From Xanthomonas arboricola (GTDB lineage Bacteria > Pseudomonadota > Gammaproteobacteria > Xanthomonadales > Xanthomonadaceae), in contig NZ_QREM01000008.1 of the NCBI RefSeq assembly GCF_003353015.1, positions 145,649 through 185,361 of the forward strand: 39,713 nt of DNA. Direction: 5' to 3'. A program made the translations under genes and the position numbers. The notes under the pieces are model-generated. The model ran no database searches. It saw only the letters and a program-made list of their open reading frames with translations, and was not told the DNA's origin. Shown here piece by piece: positions 32,841 to 39,713 of the stretch. How positions within the stretch are numbered: position 1 is the first letter of the stretch; each line of letters starts with the position of its first letter.

Positions 32841-35693
32841 TCAGAAGCGCAGGCCCAGGCTGGTGAAGAAATAACGACCAGCCTGGTCATAGCCGCCCAG
32901 GGAGTTGCCGTTGAAGGTCAGGCTTCCGCCCACCAGCGGCGGTTCCTTGTCGGCGATGTTGTTGATGCCCAGCGTCCAGGTCACGTAATCGCCCAACTGC
33001 ACCGAACCGGAGAGATCGAAGTAGTTGTACGCCGAGACCTTGTTGTCCTGGTTCACCAGGCGCACGTCGGTGGTGCCACGGGTTCCGTTGGTATTCTCGT
33101 AGTCCAGTTCGCCGATGTAGCGCCAGCGCAGACCGACGGTGTAGCGGTCAAAGCTGTAGCGCGTGCTCAGCACATGCCGCCATTCGGCACTGTTGCAGGC
33201 CACGTTGACCACGCCGGCGCAGTCGTAGGTCACTTCCTGCACGCCCGGAACCGGCTCGTATTCCTGCTTGAGGGCATAGCTGCCCATCATCGAGGCGGTC
33301 AGGCGCCCCGGCCCGATGCTCCATGCGTAAGACGCGGTCAGGTCGATCCCCTGGAAATGCAACGAGCCGAAATTGTCCTGGGAATTGAAGATCAGGCCGG
33401 AGACGTCGGGGTCGCTTCCGCGGAACAGATCGCCGGTCGTGGCGTTACGGCGGACGCGGCTGCAGATGTCCGCATTGCCGGTCACACCGCACGCGGTCAG
33501 GATGTTGGACGAGCCGATGCTGCGGATCGCGTCGTCGATCTTGATGTCGTAGTAATCCACGCTCAGATCCAGACCCTTGATGGGGCTGGCGGCAAAGCCC
33601 ACCGTCCAGGTATTGGCCGTTTCCGGTTCCAATGCGGTATTCCCGCCGGCAATTTCGTTGTACTGCCCGGCAGGGTTGGCGGCGACCCGCCCGTACTGCG
33701 CGGCGGTCACGCCGGTGTTGGCGCACTGGGCCTGGGTCAGGACCGGATTGGCACCGGCACAGGGGTCGCTACCGCTCCACAGGCCGATCACGTTCTCGCT
33801 ATACAACTCGGTGATGTTCGGCGCACGGATGGCACGGTTCCAGCCGGCACGCAAATGGTACTTGCCATCGACGAAGGTTGCGCCCAGACCTGCCTTGTAG
33901 GTGCTGACGCCACCGGAGGTGTCGTAGTCGGAGTAGCGATAGCCAAGCTGCAAATCGAGAAGATCCAGGCTTCCGGCCTGCGCGACCAGCGGCACCGCGC
34001 CCTCGAGGAACAGCTCCTTGACGCCGATGTCGCCGGACACGTTGGAAGTGGGACCGCCCAGCCCGGTGAAGTTGCCGATCTGCATGTTGCTGTCGGCCAC
34101 GCGCTGGAAGGTTTCCTTGCGGGTTTCCACACCACCGACCAGGCTGATCGGGTTGTCGCCGGCCCACGGCAGGCTGTAACCGAAGTTGCCGGTCACATAG
34201 GCATTGAACACGCGCATCGAGGTTTCGTAGTTGACGATACCGATGCCTTGCAGCGCCTGCGCCTCTGCCGCGGTGACACTGTCGGTCCACACGCTGTAGG
34301 GCACGCAGCCATCGAACGCGCCGGGCTGGCACCCCAGCAGCGCGTCGCGCACGCGGGTGGTGACGAAATCGTTCCGGTTCTCCGACTTGGTGGTGCTGCG
34401 GTTATAGGTAAACGACGCGTCGTAGGACCAGTTGTCGGTGATATCGCCCTGGGCGCCGGCAGTGATGCTGAAACTGTTGGTATCCGAGTCGGTGATGCGC
34501 GGGCCACCTTCGACGTTGCGCTTGGCGACATAGACGGTGAACTCGTCGTCGGTGATGCCGACATCGTTGCAGAGGCTGCCGATCACCGAGGTGGCGCAGT
34601 TGACATTGAGATCGGTGAAGAACGCGCCCGAGGGCGCGATCTGGGTCGAGCTCTTGCGATTGACGAACAAGGTTTCAAGATACGGCTTGAAGTGCTCGTT
34701 GACCTCGTACTTGATGTTGGTGCCGGCCGTGTAGCGCGTATCCGGCCGCTGGTAGTAGTTCAACGGCGCGAAGTTGTAGAGATTCGGGGATGCAACCTGC
34801 GACCAGGTCCCGCCGGCCGAAGGCTGCACGTAGAACGCGCCAGCCGACGGAGCGACAACGTAGAAGTTGGCCGGGTCGGCAGTGGCAGAACCACCGCACG
34901 AAGTCCCTGCCGTGCTCAGTGCACAGGAAGAGTAATCGCGCTGCCCCTGCAGCAAGGGGTCGTTCTCGCGCCAGGTGGCCCATGCGGTGGCGTGCCCGGC
35001 TTCGCCGAAGCTGCCGCCGATCGCCAGGTCCAGGTTGCGGGAGATGCCGTCAAAGCCGGAATTGCCTTTCGGGTAGTCGTAGCCGGCATCGTCCATCAAT
35101 CCACGCATCAGCGTGTTGCCGTTGTCATGCTGATAGGCGTTGTAGCCCATGTCGACGCTGACGCCCTCGAATTCGTCGTCGAGCACGAAATTGACCACGC
35201 CGGCGACGGCATCGGACCCGTACACCGCAGATGCACCGCCGGTCAGGATGTCCACGCGGCGCACCAGCGCGGCCGGAATGATGCTGATATCCGGGCTTTC
35301 GCCAATGCCCTTGGGAATGCGCCTGCCATTGACCAGGGTCAATGTGCGCTGCGCGCCCAATCCGCGCAGGTCGACAGTCGCGTAGCCCTGCGAACCGTTG
35401 TTGGCGAAGTTGTCGAAGCTCGCCGAAAGCTGCGGATACTGATTGATCAGATCTTCGACCTTGGTCGAGCCGGTGTACTGGAATTCTTCCTTGTTGATCT
35501 CTGCCACCGGACTGGAGGCCGTCATCGTCTGGCTCTTGATGCGCGTACCGGTGACGCTGATCGCGTCCAGGCTCTTGAGTTCCGTCGAGGGCTGTTCCTG
35601 TGCCATCACGGTTCCCGACAGGGCCAACGCGGCGGCGCCGACCGTGAGCGATGCCCTGATGGCGTCGCGCAACTTGGTGGTCTTCAATCTCAT
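32841..35693 (-). CDS. TonB-dependent outer-membrane receptor
   Basis: 950 aa from the ATG at 35693, preceded by GGAGAGAGAG. Signal peptide about 1-31 (cleavage after VMA), then a TonB-box-like LDAISVTGTR and a plug domain (about 45-170; SSPVAEINKEEF, VDLRGLGAQRTLTLVNGRR, GGASAVYGSDAVAGVVNFVL). A beta-barrel ends in the aromatic sequence RYFFTSLGLRF. No N-terminal STN domain is present, so direct anti-sigma signalling is unlikely. Barrel extracellular loops carry several Cys pairs. The substrate is unknown. TPR-sulfotransferase genes follow upstream on the same strand. Confidence 0.93.
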   Translation of the reverse strand: MRLKTTKLRDAIRASLTVGAAALALSGTVMAQEQPSTELKSLDAISVTGTRIKSQTMTASSPVAEINKEEFQYTGSTKVEDLINQYPQLSASFDNFANNGSQGYATVDLRGLGAQRTLTLVNGRRIPKGIGESPDISIIPAALVRRVDILTGGASAVYGSDAVAGVVNFVLDDEFEGVSVDMGYNAYQHDNGNTLMRGLMDDAGYDYPKGNSGFDGISRNLDLAIGGSFGEAGHATAWATWRENDPLLQGQRDYSSCALSTAGTSCGGSATADPANFYVVAPSAGAFYVQPSAGGTWSQVASPNLYNFAPLNYYQRPDTRYTAGTNIKYEVNEHFKPYLETLFVNRKSSTQIAPSGAFFTDLNVNCATSVIGSLCNDVGITDDEFTVYVAKRNVEGGPRITDSDTNSFSITAGAQGDITDNWSYDASFTYNRSTTKSENRNDFVTTRVRDALLGCQPGAFDGCVPYSVWTDSVTAAEAQALQGIGIVNYETSMRVFNAYVTGNFGYSLPWAGDNPISLVGGVETRKETFQRVADSNMQIGNFTGLGGPTSNVSGDIGVKELFLEGAVPLVAQAGSLDLLDLQLGYRYSDYDTSGGVSTYKAGLGATFVDGKYHLRAGWNRAIRAPNITELYSENVIGLWSGSDPCAGANPVLTQAQCANTGVTAAQYGRVAANPAGQYNEIAGGNTALEPETANTWTVGFAASPIKGLDLSVDYYDIKIDDAIRSIGSSNILTACGVTGNADICSRVRRNATTGDLFRGSDPDVSGLIFNSQDNFGSLHFQGIDLTASYAWSIGPGRLTASMMGSYALKQEYEPVPGVQEVTYDCAGVVNVACNSAEWRHVLSTRYSFDRYTVGLRWRYIGELDYENTNGTRGTTDVRLVNQDNKVSAYNYFDLSGSVQLGDYVTWTLGINNIADKEPPLVGGSLTFNGNSLGGYDQAGRYFFTSLGLRF

Positions 35694-36078
35694 CTCTCTC
35701 TCCGAAAGTCCGAACGGGCAAATGCAGTGCGCTGCGTCGGCAGCTGAAGCGGTGCCGGCATGCACTACGACGTCGTTGGCGAGCGCATCGCGCTGCGCTG
35801 CCACACTGGCGAACGACCGGACGAAGAAGCGCCCGAAAAAACGTTGCCAACCCGATGTTAAGACCACGTTGAGGAGAATTAAAGCGCCATTCAGAAATGC
35901 TCTGAATCGGTGCGGCCAATCCCCAAAAGAGTGCAGGCGTCACGCAAAAACCCCCCTCCACCGCCCTTTTTTTCCACCTACCGGACGATTTGATGCCTGA
36001 CGCTCGCCTGCCGTCTGCGAACCAGGACCCGCCCGTCGGAAGACTGGACCGAGCGGCCGGTCGGCCGGCACCCGACCG
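35694..36078. promoter_or_regulatory. Intergenic region upstream of the TonB receptor
   Basis: 385 bp between the sulfotransferase stop and the receptor start. It is less GC-rich in the middle (around 35870-35990) and holds an inverted repeat, ATTCAGA-AATGC-TCTGAAT (35889-35907), and a single AATCCCC unit at about 35919. No gene was recognised. The promoter of the receptor must lie here or upstream, but no confident -35/-10 pair was seen. Confidence 0.5.
35889..35907. promoter_or_regulatory. Inverted repeat, candidate operator of the TonB receptor
   Basis: Perfect 7-bp arms (ATTCAGA and TCTGAAT) around a 5-bp centre, about 196 bp before the receptor ATG. The spacing is typical of a dimeric regulator site. 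The role is inferred; it does not match a Fur box. Confidence 0.4.
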
Positions 36079-37662
36079 TTACAAGGTTTCGACACCGGGC
36101 AGGACCACGCCCGCTGCCTGGAGTCGCTTCAGCAAAGGCAGGAGTCCGTCCAGATGACGGCGAGAGCTATGGACCGACCGTTGGTGGACATCGCCACGCA
36201 CCTGCGCAGCGCTCGCGGTCACGAACGGCACATTCTCCAGTTCGGTGACGGCGGCACCGCTCGTCAGGCCGCACCAGCTCAGCACCCGCGCGATCTGATC
36301 GTCGGTGTCGCGCACCAACGCTTCGTAGTGCACGTCGAGGATGCTGTCGGGCACTACCGCATGCCAGTGACGCATGGTCTGCTGATAGGCCAGGTAGTAA
36401 TCAGCGAGCTCATCGAGCGCATACGAAAACGGATAGGCGTTGTAGAACAAGGTCTTGTACATCGCATAACACGTATCCAGCGGATCGCGCACCAGATGGA
36501 TGATGCGTGCGCGGGGCAACGCGGTGGCAATCATGCCGCAGTAGAGGTAGTTGACCGGCATCTTGTCGATGAAGACCGGATGGTCGTGCACCAGCTCGCG
36601 GGCCCCGCGCAGATACTCCGCGCCAAGCGCCGCAAAATCGATCTGCAGCGATGCCTGGGCTGCGGTCAAGCCGGGGTTGGTCGCCAGCACGCCGGACGTT
36701 GCGCTGCCGAGCAGCGCACCGAAATCCATCAATTCCCCGGCCGAGCGCGCACCGCCGCGCTGGATCAGCAGGCGCTCCAGCAAGGTGGTGCCTGAGCGCG
36801 GCAAGCCGACGATGAAGATCGCCCCCTCGCCCGCATCACCCGGCTGCAGTGCGCGCAGGGCATCCGGGCCGTACGCCTGTCGCACCTGGGCGATATGCGC
36901 ACACTCGGACGCAACGTCGTACTGCAGCGTGTTGCGCTTGCAGGCCGCTGCGGCGGTCAACGTCTCGAACGATTCGGCATGCCGGCCCAGATCCTCCAGC
37001 TCCTTGCTCAAGGCGTACAGGCCCGCCGCCCGGGCGGAAGGTTCCGATAGCGTGGTCAAGCGGTGGCGCAGATCGTCCAGATGGTTGTGCTGCCCGGTCT
37101 GACGCCGGAGCGTGGCGCGCAGGTACAAGGCATCGCCCGTCGTGGGCGCCAGGTACAGCAGTCGCTCCAGCGTGAGCTCGGCCGCATCGAACTCGCCGCC
37201 GAAGAACTGCATGGTGGCAAGGTCGTACAACAAGCCGGGCTGTTCTCCCAGCAAGGTCAGCGCATGCCGATACGCATCACGGGCGGCCGCCACTTCGTGG
37301 CAGCCGCTGTACAGCGCGCCGATCCGCCACCATGCAGCACCGTCGGTGGCGGCCAGCGCCTGCGCCTGCGCGGCAACGCGGCGGGCCTGGCGGCGGCGAC
37401 GCAGCTGCAGCAGCAAGCTTGCGTACTTGATCAACAGCGGCACCGGTGAGGCGGCAACCGCCGCCGCCCGTGCGATGCGGTCCGCCGCACCCTGCGGGTC
37501 CCCATTGGCCAGCCGGGCCTCGCTGGCGAGTTCCAGCAGATGCGCATTGCCAGGCTGGTCGGCGCAGGCGCGGTCGGCGAACGCAACGGCCTCGGCGTAC
37601 CGTCCCTGACGCAGCAGTTGATAGCCGTTGTGCAACAGTACGCGCAGCTGTCTTTCAGTCAT
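36079..37662 (-). CDS. TPR-containing sulfotransferase (complete)
   Basis: 527 aa. TPR-like helical repeats occupy about 5-260. The PAPS 5'-phosphosulfate loop GLPRSGTTLLERLL is at 286-299. The 3'-phosphate region is IIHLVRDPLDTCYAMY, with Cys where Ser is common. Conserved late motifs are DKMPVNYLYCG and FVTASAAQVR. The domain is related to tyrosylprotein-type sulfotransferases, so the acceptor is probably a peptide or protein, with the TPRs as binding surface; this is inferred. No signal peptide. AGAAGAG precedes the ATG. Same strand as the small exported protein 40 bp upstream and the receptor downstream. Confidence 0.9.
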   Translation of the reverse strand: MTERQLRVLLHNGYQLLRQGRYAEAVAFADRACADQPGNAHLLELASEARLANGDPQGAADRIARAAAVAASPVPLLIKYASLLLQLRRRRQARRVAAQAQALAATDGAAWWRIGALYSGCHEVAAARDAYRHALTLLGEQPGLLYDLATMQFFGGEFDAAELTLERLLYLAPTTGDALYLRATLRRQTGQHNHLDDLRHRLTTLSEPSARAAGLYALSKELEDLGRHAESFETLTAAAACKRNTLQYDVASECAHIAQVRQAYGPDALRALQPGDAGEGAIFIVGLPRSGTTLLERLLIQRGGARSAGELMDFGALLGSATSGVLATNPGLTAAQASLQIDFAALGAEYLRGARELVHDHPVFIDKMPVNYLYCGMIATALPRARIIHLVRDPLDTCYAMYKTLFYNAYPFSYALDELADYYLAYQQTMRHWHAVVPDSILDVHYEALVRDTDDQIARVLSWCGLTSGAAVTELENVPFVTASAAQVRGDVHQRSVHSSRRHLDGLLPLLKRLQAAGVVLPGVETL

Positions 37663-37702
37663 CCGTTCTCTTCTGTTGGTTGCGATGCCAGCGGCGGCCC
37701 GG

Positions 37703-38161
37703 CTAATCGATGCGGCGTGCGCGTAGCGCCACCCCGGCAGCGGTCACCAGCATGTAACTCCCCATTGCGGCCTTGCGAATCACCACGACCTCGCCCTCGG
37801 CCAGCGGTCCGCGGCTGGTGGCTTCGGTCAGCGCCCAGCGCTGACGGCTATCCAGCGACACGATGCGCGTGCCATCCGTCTGGTACGCCACCGCAAGCAC
37901 CGTCGCCGTAAGTTGCGCAGGCGATGCTTGCTGCGTACCCGCCGCTGCCGACACCTGCCGGGTGCTGCGGCCGAATGCCCTCACTCCCCTGTCCGCCTCT
38001 GCCGCCCGCACCGCCTGGGTTGGCGGGAAACTGGCGTCATAACAGGCAAGCCGCGGCAATGGATCGATGATGGCAGCGCAGCGATGCGTCGGCATGTCCT
38101 GCGCCGATGCTGCCCATGCGCAGCTCAGGACTGTCAGACCCACCACCACTGGCTTGTGCAT
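37703..38161 (-). CDS. Small exported protein with CxxI/RLACYD motif
   Basis: 152 aa. Signal peptide about 1-20 (cleavage after ASA), then CAAIIDPLPRLACYD. Two cysteines in a C-x(n)-D-x(n)-RLxCYD pattern recur in many small periplasmic proteins of proteobacteria (for example VasI-like) and probably form a disulfide. A variable linker leads to a C-terminal SH3-like beta region (ATVLAVAYQTDGTRIVSLDSRQRWALTE, EVVVIRKAAMGSYMLV). The function is unknown. It sits 40 bp upstream of a sulfotransferase in the same orientation, so it may be in the same operon. Confidence 0.8.
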   Translation of the reverse strand: MHKPVVVGLTVLSCAWAASAQDMPTHRCAAIIDPLPRLACYDASFPPTQAVRAAEADRGVRAFGRSTRQVSAAAGTQQASPAQLTATVLAVAYQTDGTRIVSLDSRQRWALTEATSRGPLAEGEVVVIRKAAMGSYMLVTAAGVALRARRID

Positions 38162-38320
38162 GTGCGCATCTCACTGCTCGACTGCAGCAGAGCATACAAG
38201 CCAACCGGCGCGTGGAGGAAAGGCCGACCTGCTCGTCCGGCCGTCGGGCCGATTGAACGCGCCGCTGGCGCCGCCTAAGCTGCAGGTCCCCGCCCCCTGC
38301 AAGACTGCCCGGAAGACGCC
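38162..38320. other. Divergent intergenic region between exported protein and second sulfotransferase
   Basis: 159 bp that must carry the promoters for both directions. No confident boxes were seen. A GGAAG Shine-Dalgarno-like sequence lies 5 nt before the TTG at 38321. Confidence 0.4.
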
Positions 38321-39713
38321 TTGGACCTGTCCTTGCAGCATGCCGCACGCCTACTGCAACAAGGCCACCTACCGCAGGCGATCGCCGCCTATCGAGCCAT
38401 CCTGCAGGCGCAGCCCCGCTGCGCCGATGCCTGGTACAACCTGGGGTATCTGCTGCGCCGGAGCGGCGCTGCATCCGCTGCGCTGGATGCGTATGCGCAG
38501 GCATTGCAATGCGGTGCGGCACTGCCGGAACAGATCCACCTCAATCGCGCTGCGCTGCTGAGCGAGCATCTGCACCAGGATGCGGCCGCGTTGAAGGAGC
38601 TCGACCTGGCACTGCAGTGCCGGCCGGACTACGCCCCGGCCTTGCTCAATCTGGGCAACCTGCACGAAGAGCTGGGCGCACGCGAGCAGGCGGTCGCCGC
38701 CTATCGCCGCCTGCTTGCCGGTGCGCACCACGATGCCCCGACACGGGCGCTGCAGCTGCAAGCCGCCGCACGTCTGCTGCATCTGGATCCCCCGACGCAG
38801 GCGCACGACCCTCGCCTGCTCGAACTCGAGCAGGCCAGCTCGGTCGCGGGGCAGGATCCTGCGCTGGCGGCCACGTTGCTGCACGCAGTGGCCCATGCCT
38901 ACGACCGCCTCGGCCTGCACAACCAGGCATTCGATGCGGCCAGTGCCGCCAACCGGCATGGCCACGCCCATGCGAGGCGTTACGATCCGATCCGGACGCA
39001 ACAGCATTTCGACAGCATCGCTGCGGTGTTTGCCAACGCAAAGGACGCGCAACAGCCACCACCGATGGCTGCGGAAGAAAACACGGTGCTGACCCTGTTC
39101 ATCTGCGGCATGTTCCGTTCCGGCTCCACCTTGCTCGAACAGGCCTTGTCGCGCCACCCGAGCATTGCTGCCGGCGGCGAACTGGATGCACTGCCGCGAC
39201 TGGTTGCACAGTCACTGTCGCCGTTCCCGCAAGCCGCACAGCATCTGTCCTCGCACACGCTGGCGCAGCTGGCCGCGGCCTATCGGCACCGTGTGGCGGC
39301 AGCCGTTCCGCAACATGCGCAACTGCGCTACATCACCGACAAGCGCCCCGACAACTTTCTACTGATCGGGCTGATCAAACAGCTGTTTCCCGCTGCCAGG
39401 ATCGTGCACACACGTCGTCATCCACTGGACAACGGGCTGTCGATCTTCCTGCAGCAGCTCAATCCGCAACGGTTTGGCTATGCGGGCCGGCTGGAGGACA
39501 TCGGGCATTTTTATGCGGCCTACCAGCGCCTGATGGCGCATTGGCAGTCGCTGTATCCGGACAGCATCCACACCTTCGACTACGACGCCTTCGTCGCCGC
39601 GCCGGAGCCCACCTTGCGCGCCTTGCTGGACTTCCTGCAGTTACCCTGGGAACCGGACTGCCTGGAGTTCCACAAGGCGCCTGGCGCCGTCAAGACAGCC
39701 AGCTACTGGCAGG
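38321..39713 (+). CDS. Second TPR-containing sulfotransferase, truncated by the contig end
   Basis: 464 residues visible with no stop; the frame is open from 38279 to the last base. TPR repeats cover about 1-215 (AIAAYRAILQAQPRCADAWYNLG, ALLNLGNLHEELGAREQAVAAYRR). The PAPS loop GMFRSGSTLLEQAL is at 263-276, then YITDKRPDNFLLIG, the 3'-phosphate segment RIVHTRRHPLDNGLSIF, and at the very end KTASYWQ, the conserved late motif of this family. The start is uncertain: no ATG is present near the beginning, and TTG 38321 with GGAAG is the best candidate. It is divergent from the other sulfotransferase and only distantly similar to it. Confidence 0.88.
   Translation, partial: MDLSLQHAARLLQQGHLPQAIAAYRAILQAQPRCADAWYNLGYLLRRSGAASAALDAYAQALQCGAALPEQIHLNRAALLSEHLHQDAAALKELDLALQCRPDYAPALLNLGNLHEELGAREQAVAAYRRLLAGAHHDAPTRALQLQAAARLLHLDPPTQAHDPRLLELEQASSVAGQDPALAATLLHAVAHAYDRLGLHNQAFDAASAANRHGHAHARRYDPIRTQQHFDSIAAVFANAKDAQQPPPMAAEENTVLTLFICGMFRSGSTLLEQALSRHPSIAAGGELDALPRLVAQSLSPFPQAAQHLSSHTLAQLAAAYRHRVAAAVPQHAQLRYITDKRPDNFLLIGLIKQLFPAARIVHTRRHPLDNGLSIFLQQLNPQRFGYAGRLEDIGHFYAAYQRLMAHWQSLYPDSIHTFDYDAFVAAPEPTLRALLDFLQLPWEPDCLEFHKAPGAVKTASYWQ

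Noticed and set aside
32760-35747. 995-codon open frame on the + strand opposite the TonB receptor
   Set aside because: It mirrors a well-supported receptor, gives low-complexity Ala/Val/Gly/Asp sequence with no domain, and high-GC codon bias commonly keeps the opposite strand open.

Overview
The window is a high-GC chromosomal segment that looks like Xanthomonas or a close relative in the Xanthomonadaceae. This is inferred from gene content and order: rpoE, anti-sigma, mucD, lepA, lepB, DUF4845, rnc, era, recO; nagZ-hpt-MTIP; a large TonB-dependent receptor; and TPR-sulfotransferases. No rRNA, tRNA, phage, IS element or CRISPR array was seen. The first 15 bases are the end of the Tn5/Nextera mosaic-end adapter. 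A thiolase is cut at the left edge and a sulfotransferase at the right edge, so this is probably one complete draft contig.

Layout. 1-4.3 kb (+): thiolase tail; two Ala-rich lipoproteins; a CHASE3-GAF-GGDEF diguanylate cyclase; a bactofilin coupled to a zinc-ribbon protein; then a 23-unit heptamer tandem array. 4.7-10.7 kb (+): a DNA-repair operon of MBL-fold exonuclease, a 77-codon ORF, ATP-dependent DNA ligase, Lhr-like helicase and metallophosphoesterase, with every junction overlapping. 10.7-20.3 kb (-): FAD monooxygenase, cold-shock protein, MTIP-type phosphorylase, hpt, nagZ, an Fe-S (6-4) photolyase, FAD oxidoreductase, DsbA-family protein, CYTH protein and rlmD. 20.5-21.2 kb (+): a REC-Hpt fusion.

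21.3-30.4 kb (-): the envelope-stress and housekeeping block rpoE, anti-sigma factor, lipoprotein HtrA (mucD), lepA, lepB, DUF4845, rnc, era, recO. A sigma-E-like promoter precedes rpoE. 30.6-32.7 kb (+): a FadB-type fusion enzyme of beta-oxidation. 32.8-39.7 kb: a 950-residue TonB-dependent receptor (-), a TPR-sulfotransferase (-), a small exported protein (-), and a second, divergent TPR-sulfotransferase (+) running off the contig.

The least explained structure is a family of GGGATTC/GGGATTG-based elements. One is a pure tandem array at 4294-4454, made of four ordered blocks that each differ by one base. Four others are hairpin-forming and fill the gaps degP/lepA, lepA/lepB, rlmD/CYTH and CYTH/dsbA. 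They begin 0-8 nt after a stop codon, and two of them end directly at start codons that lack a Shine-Dalgarno sequence. The other leads are the coupled 77-aa ORF inside the ligase operon and the receptor/double-sulfotransferase locus at the right end.
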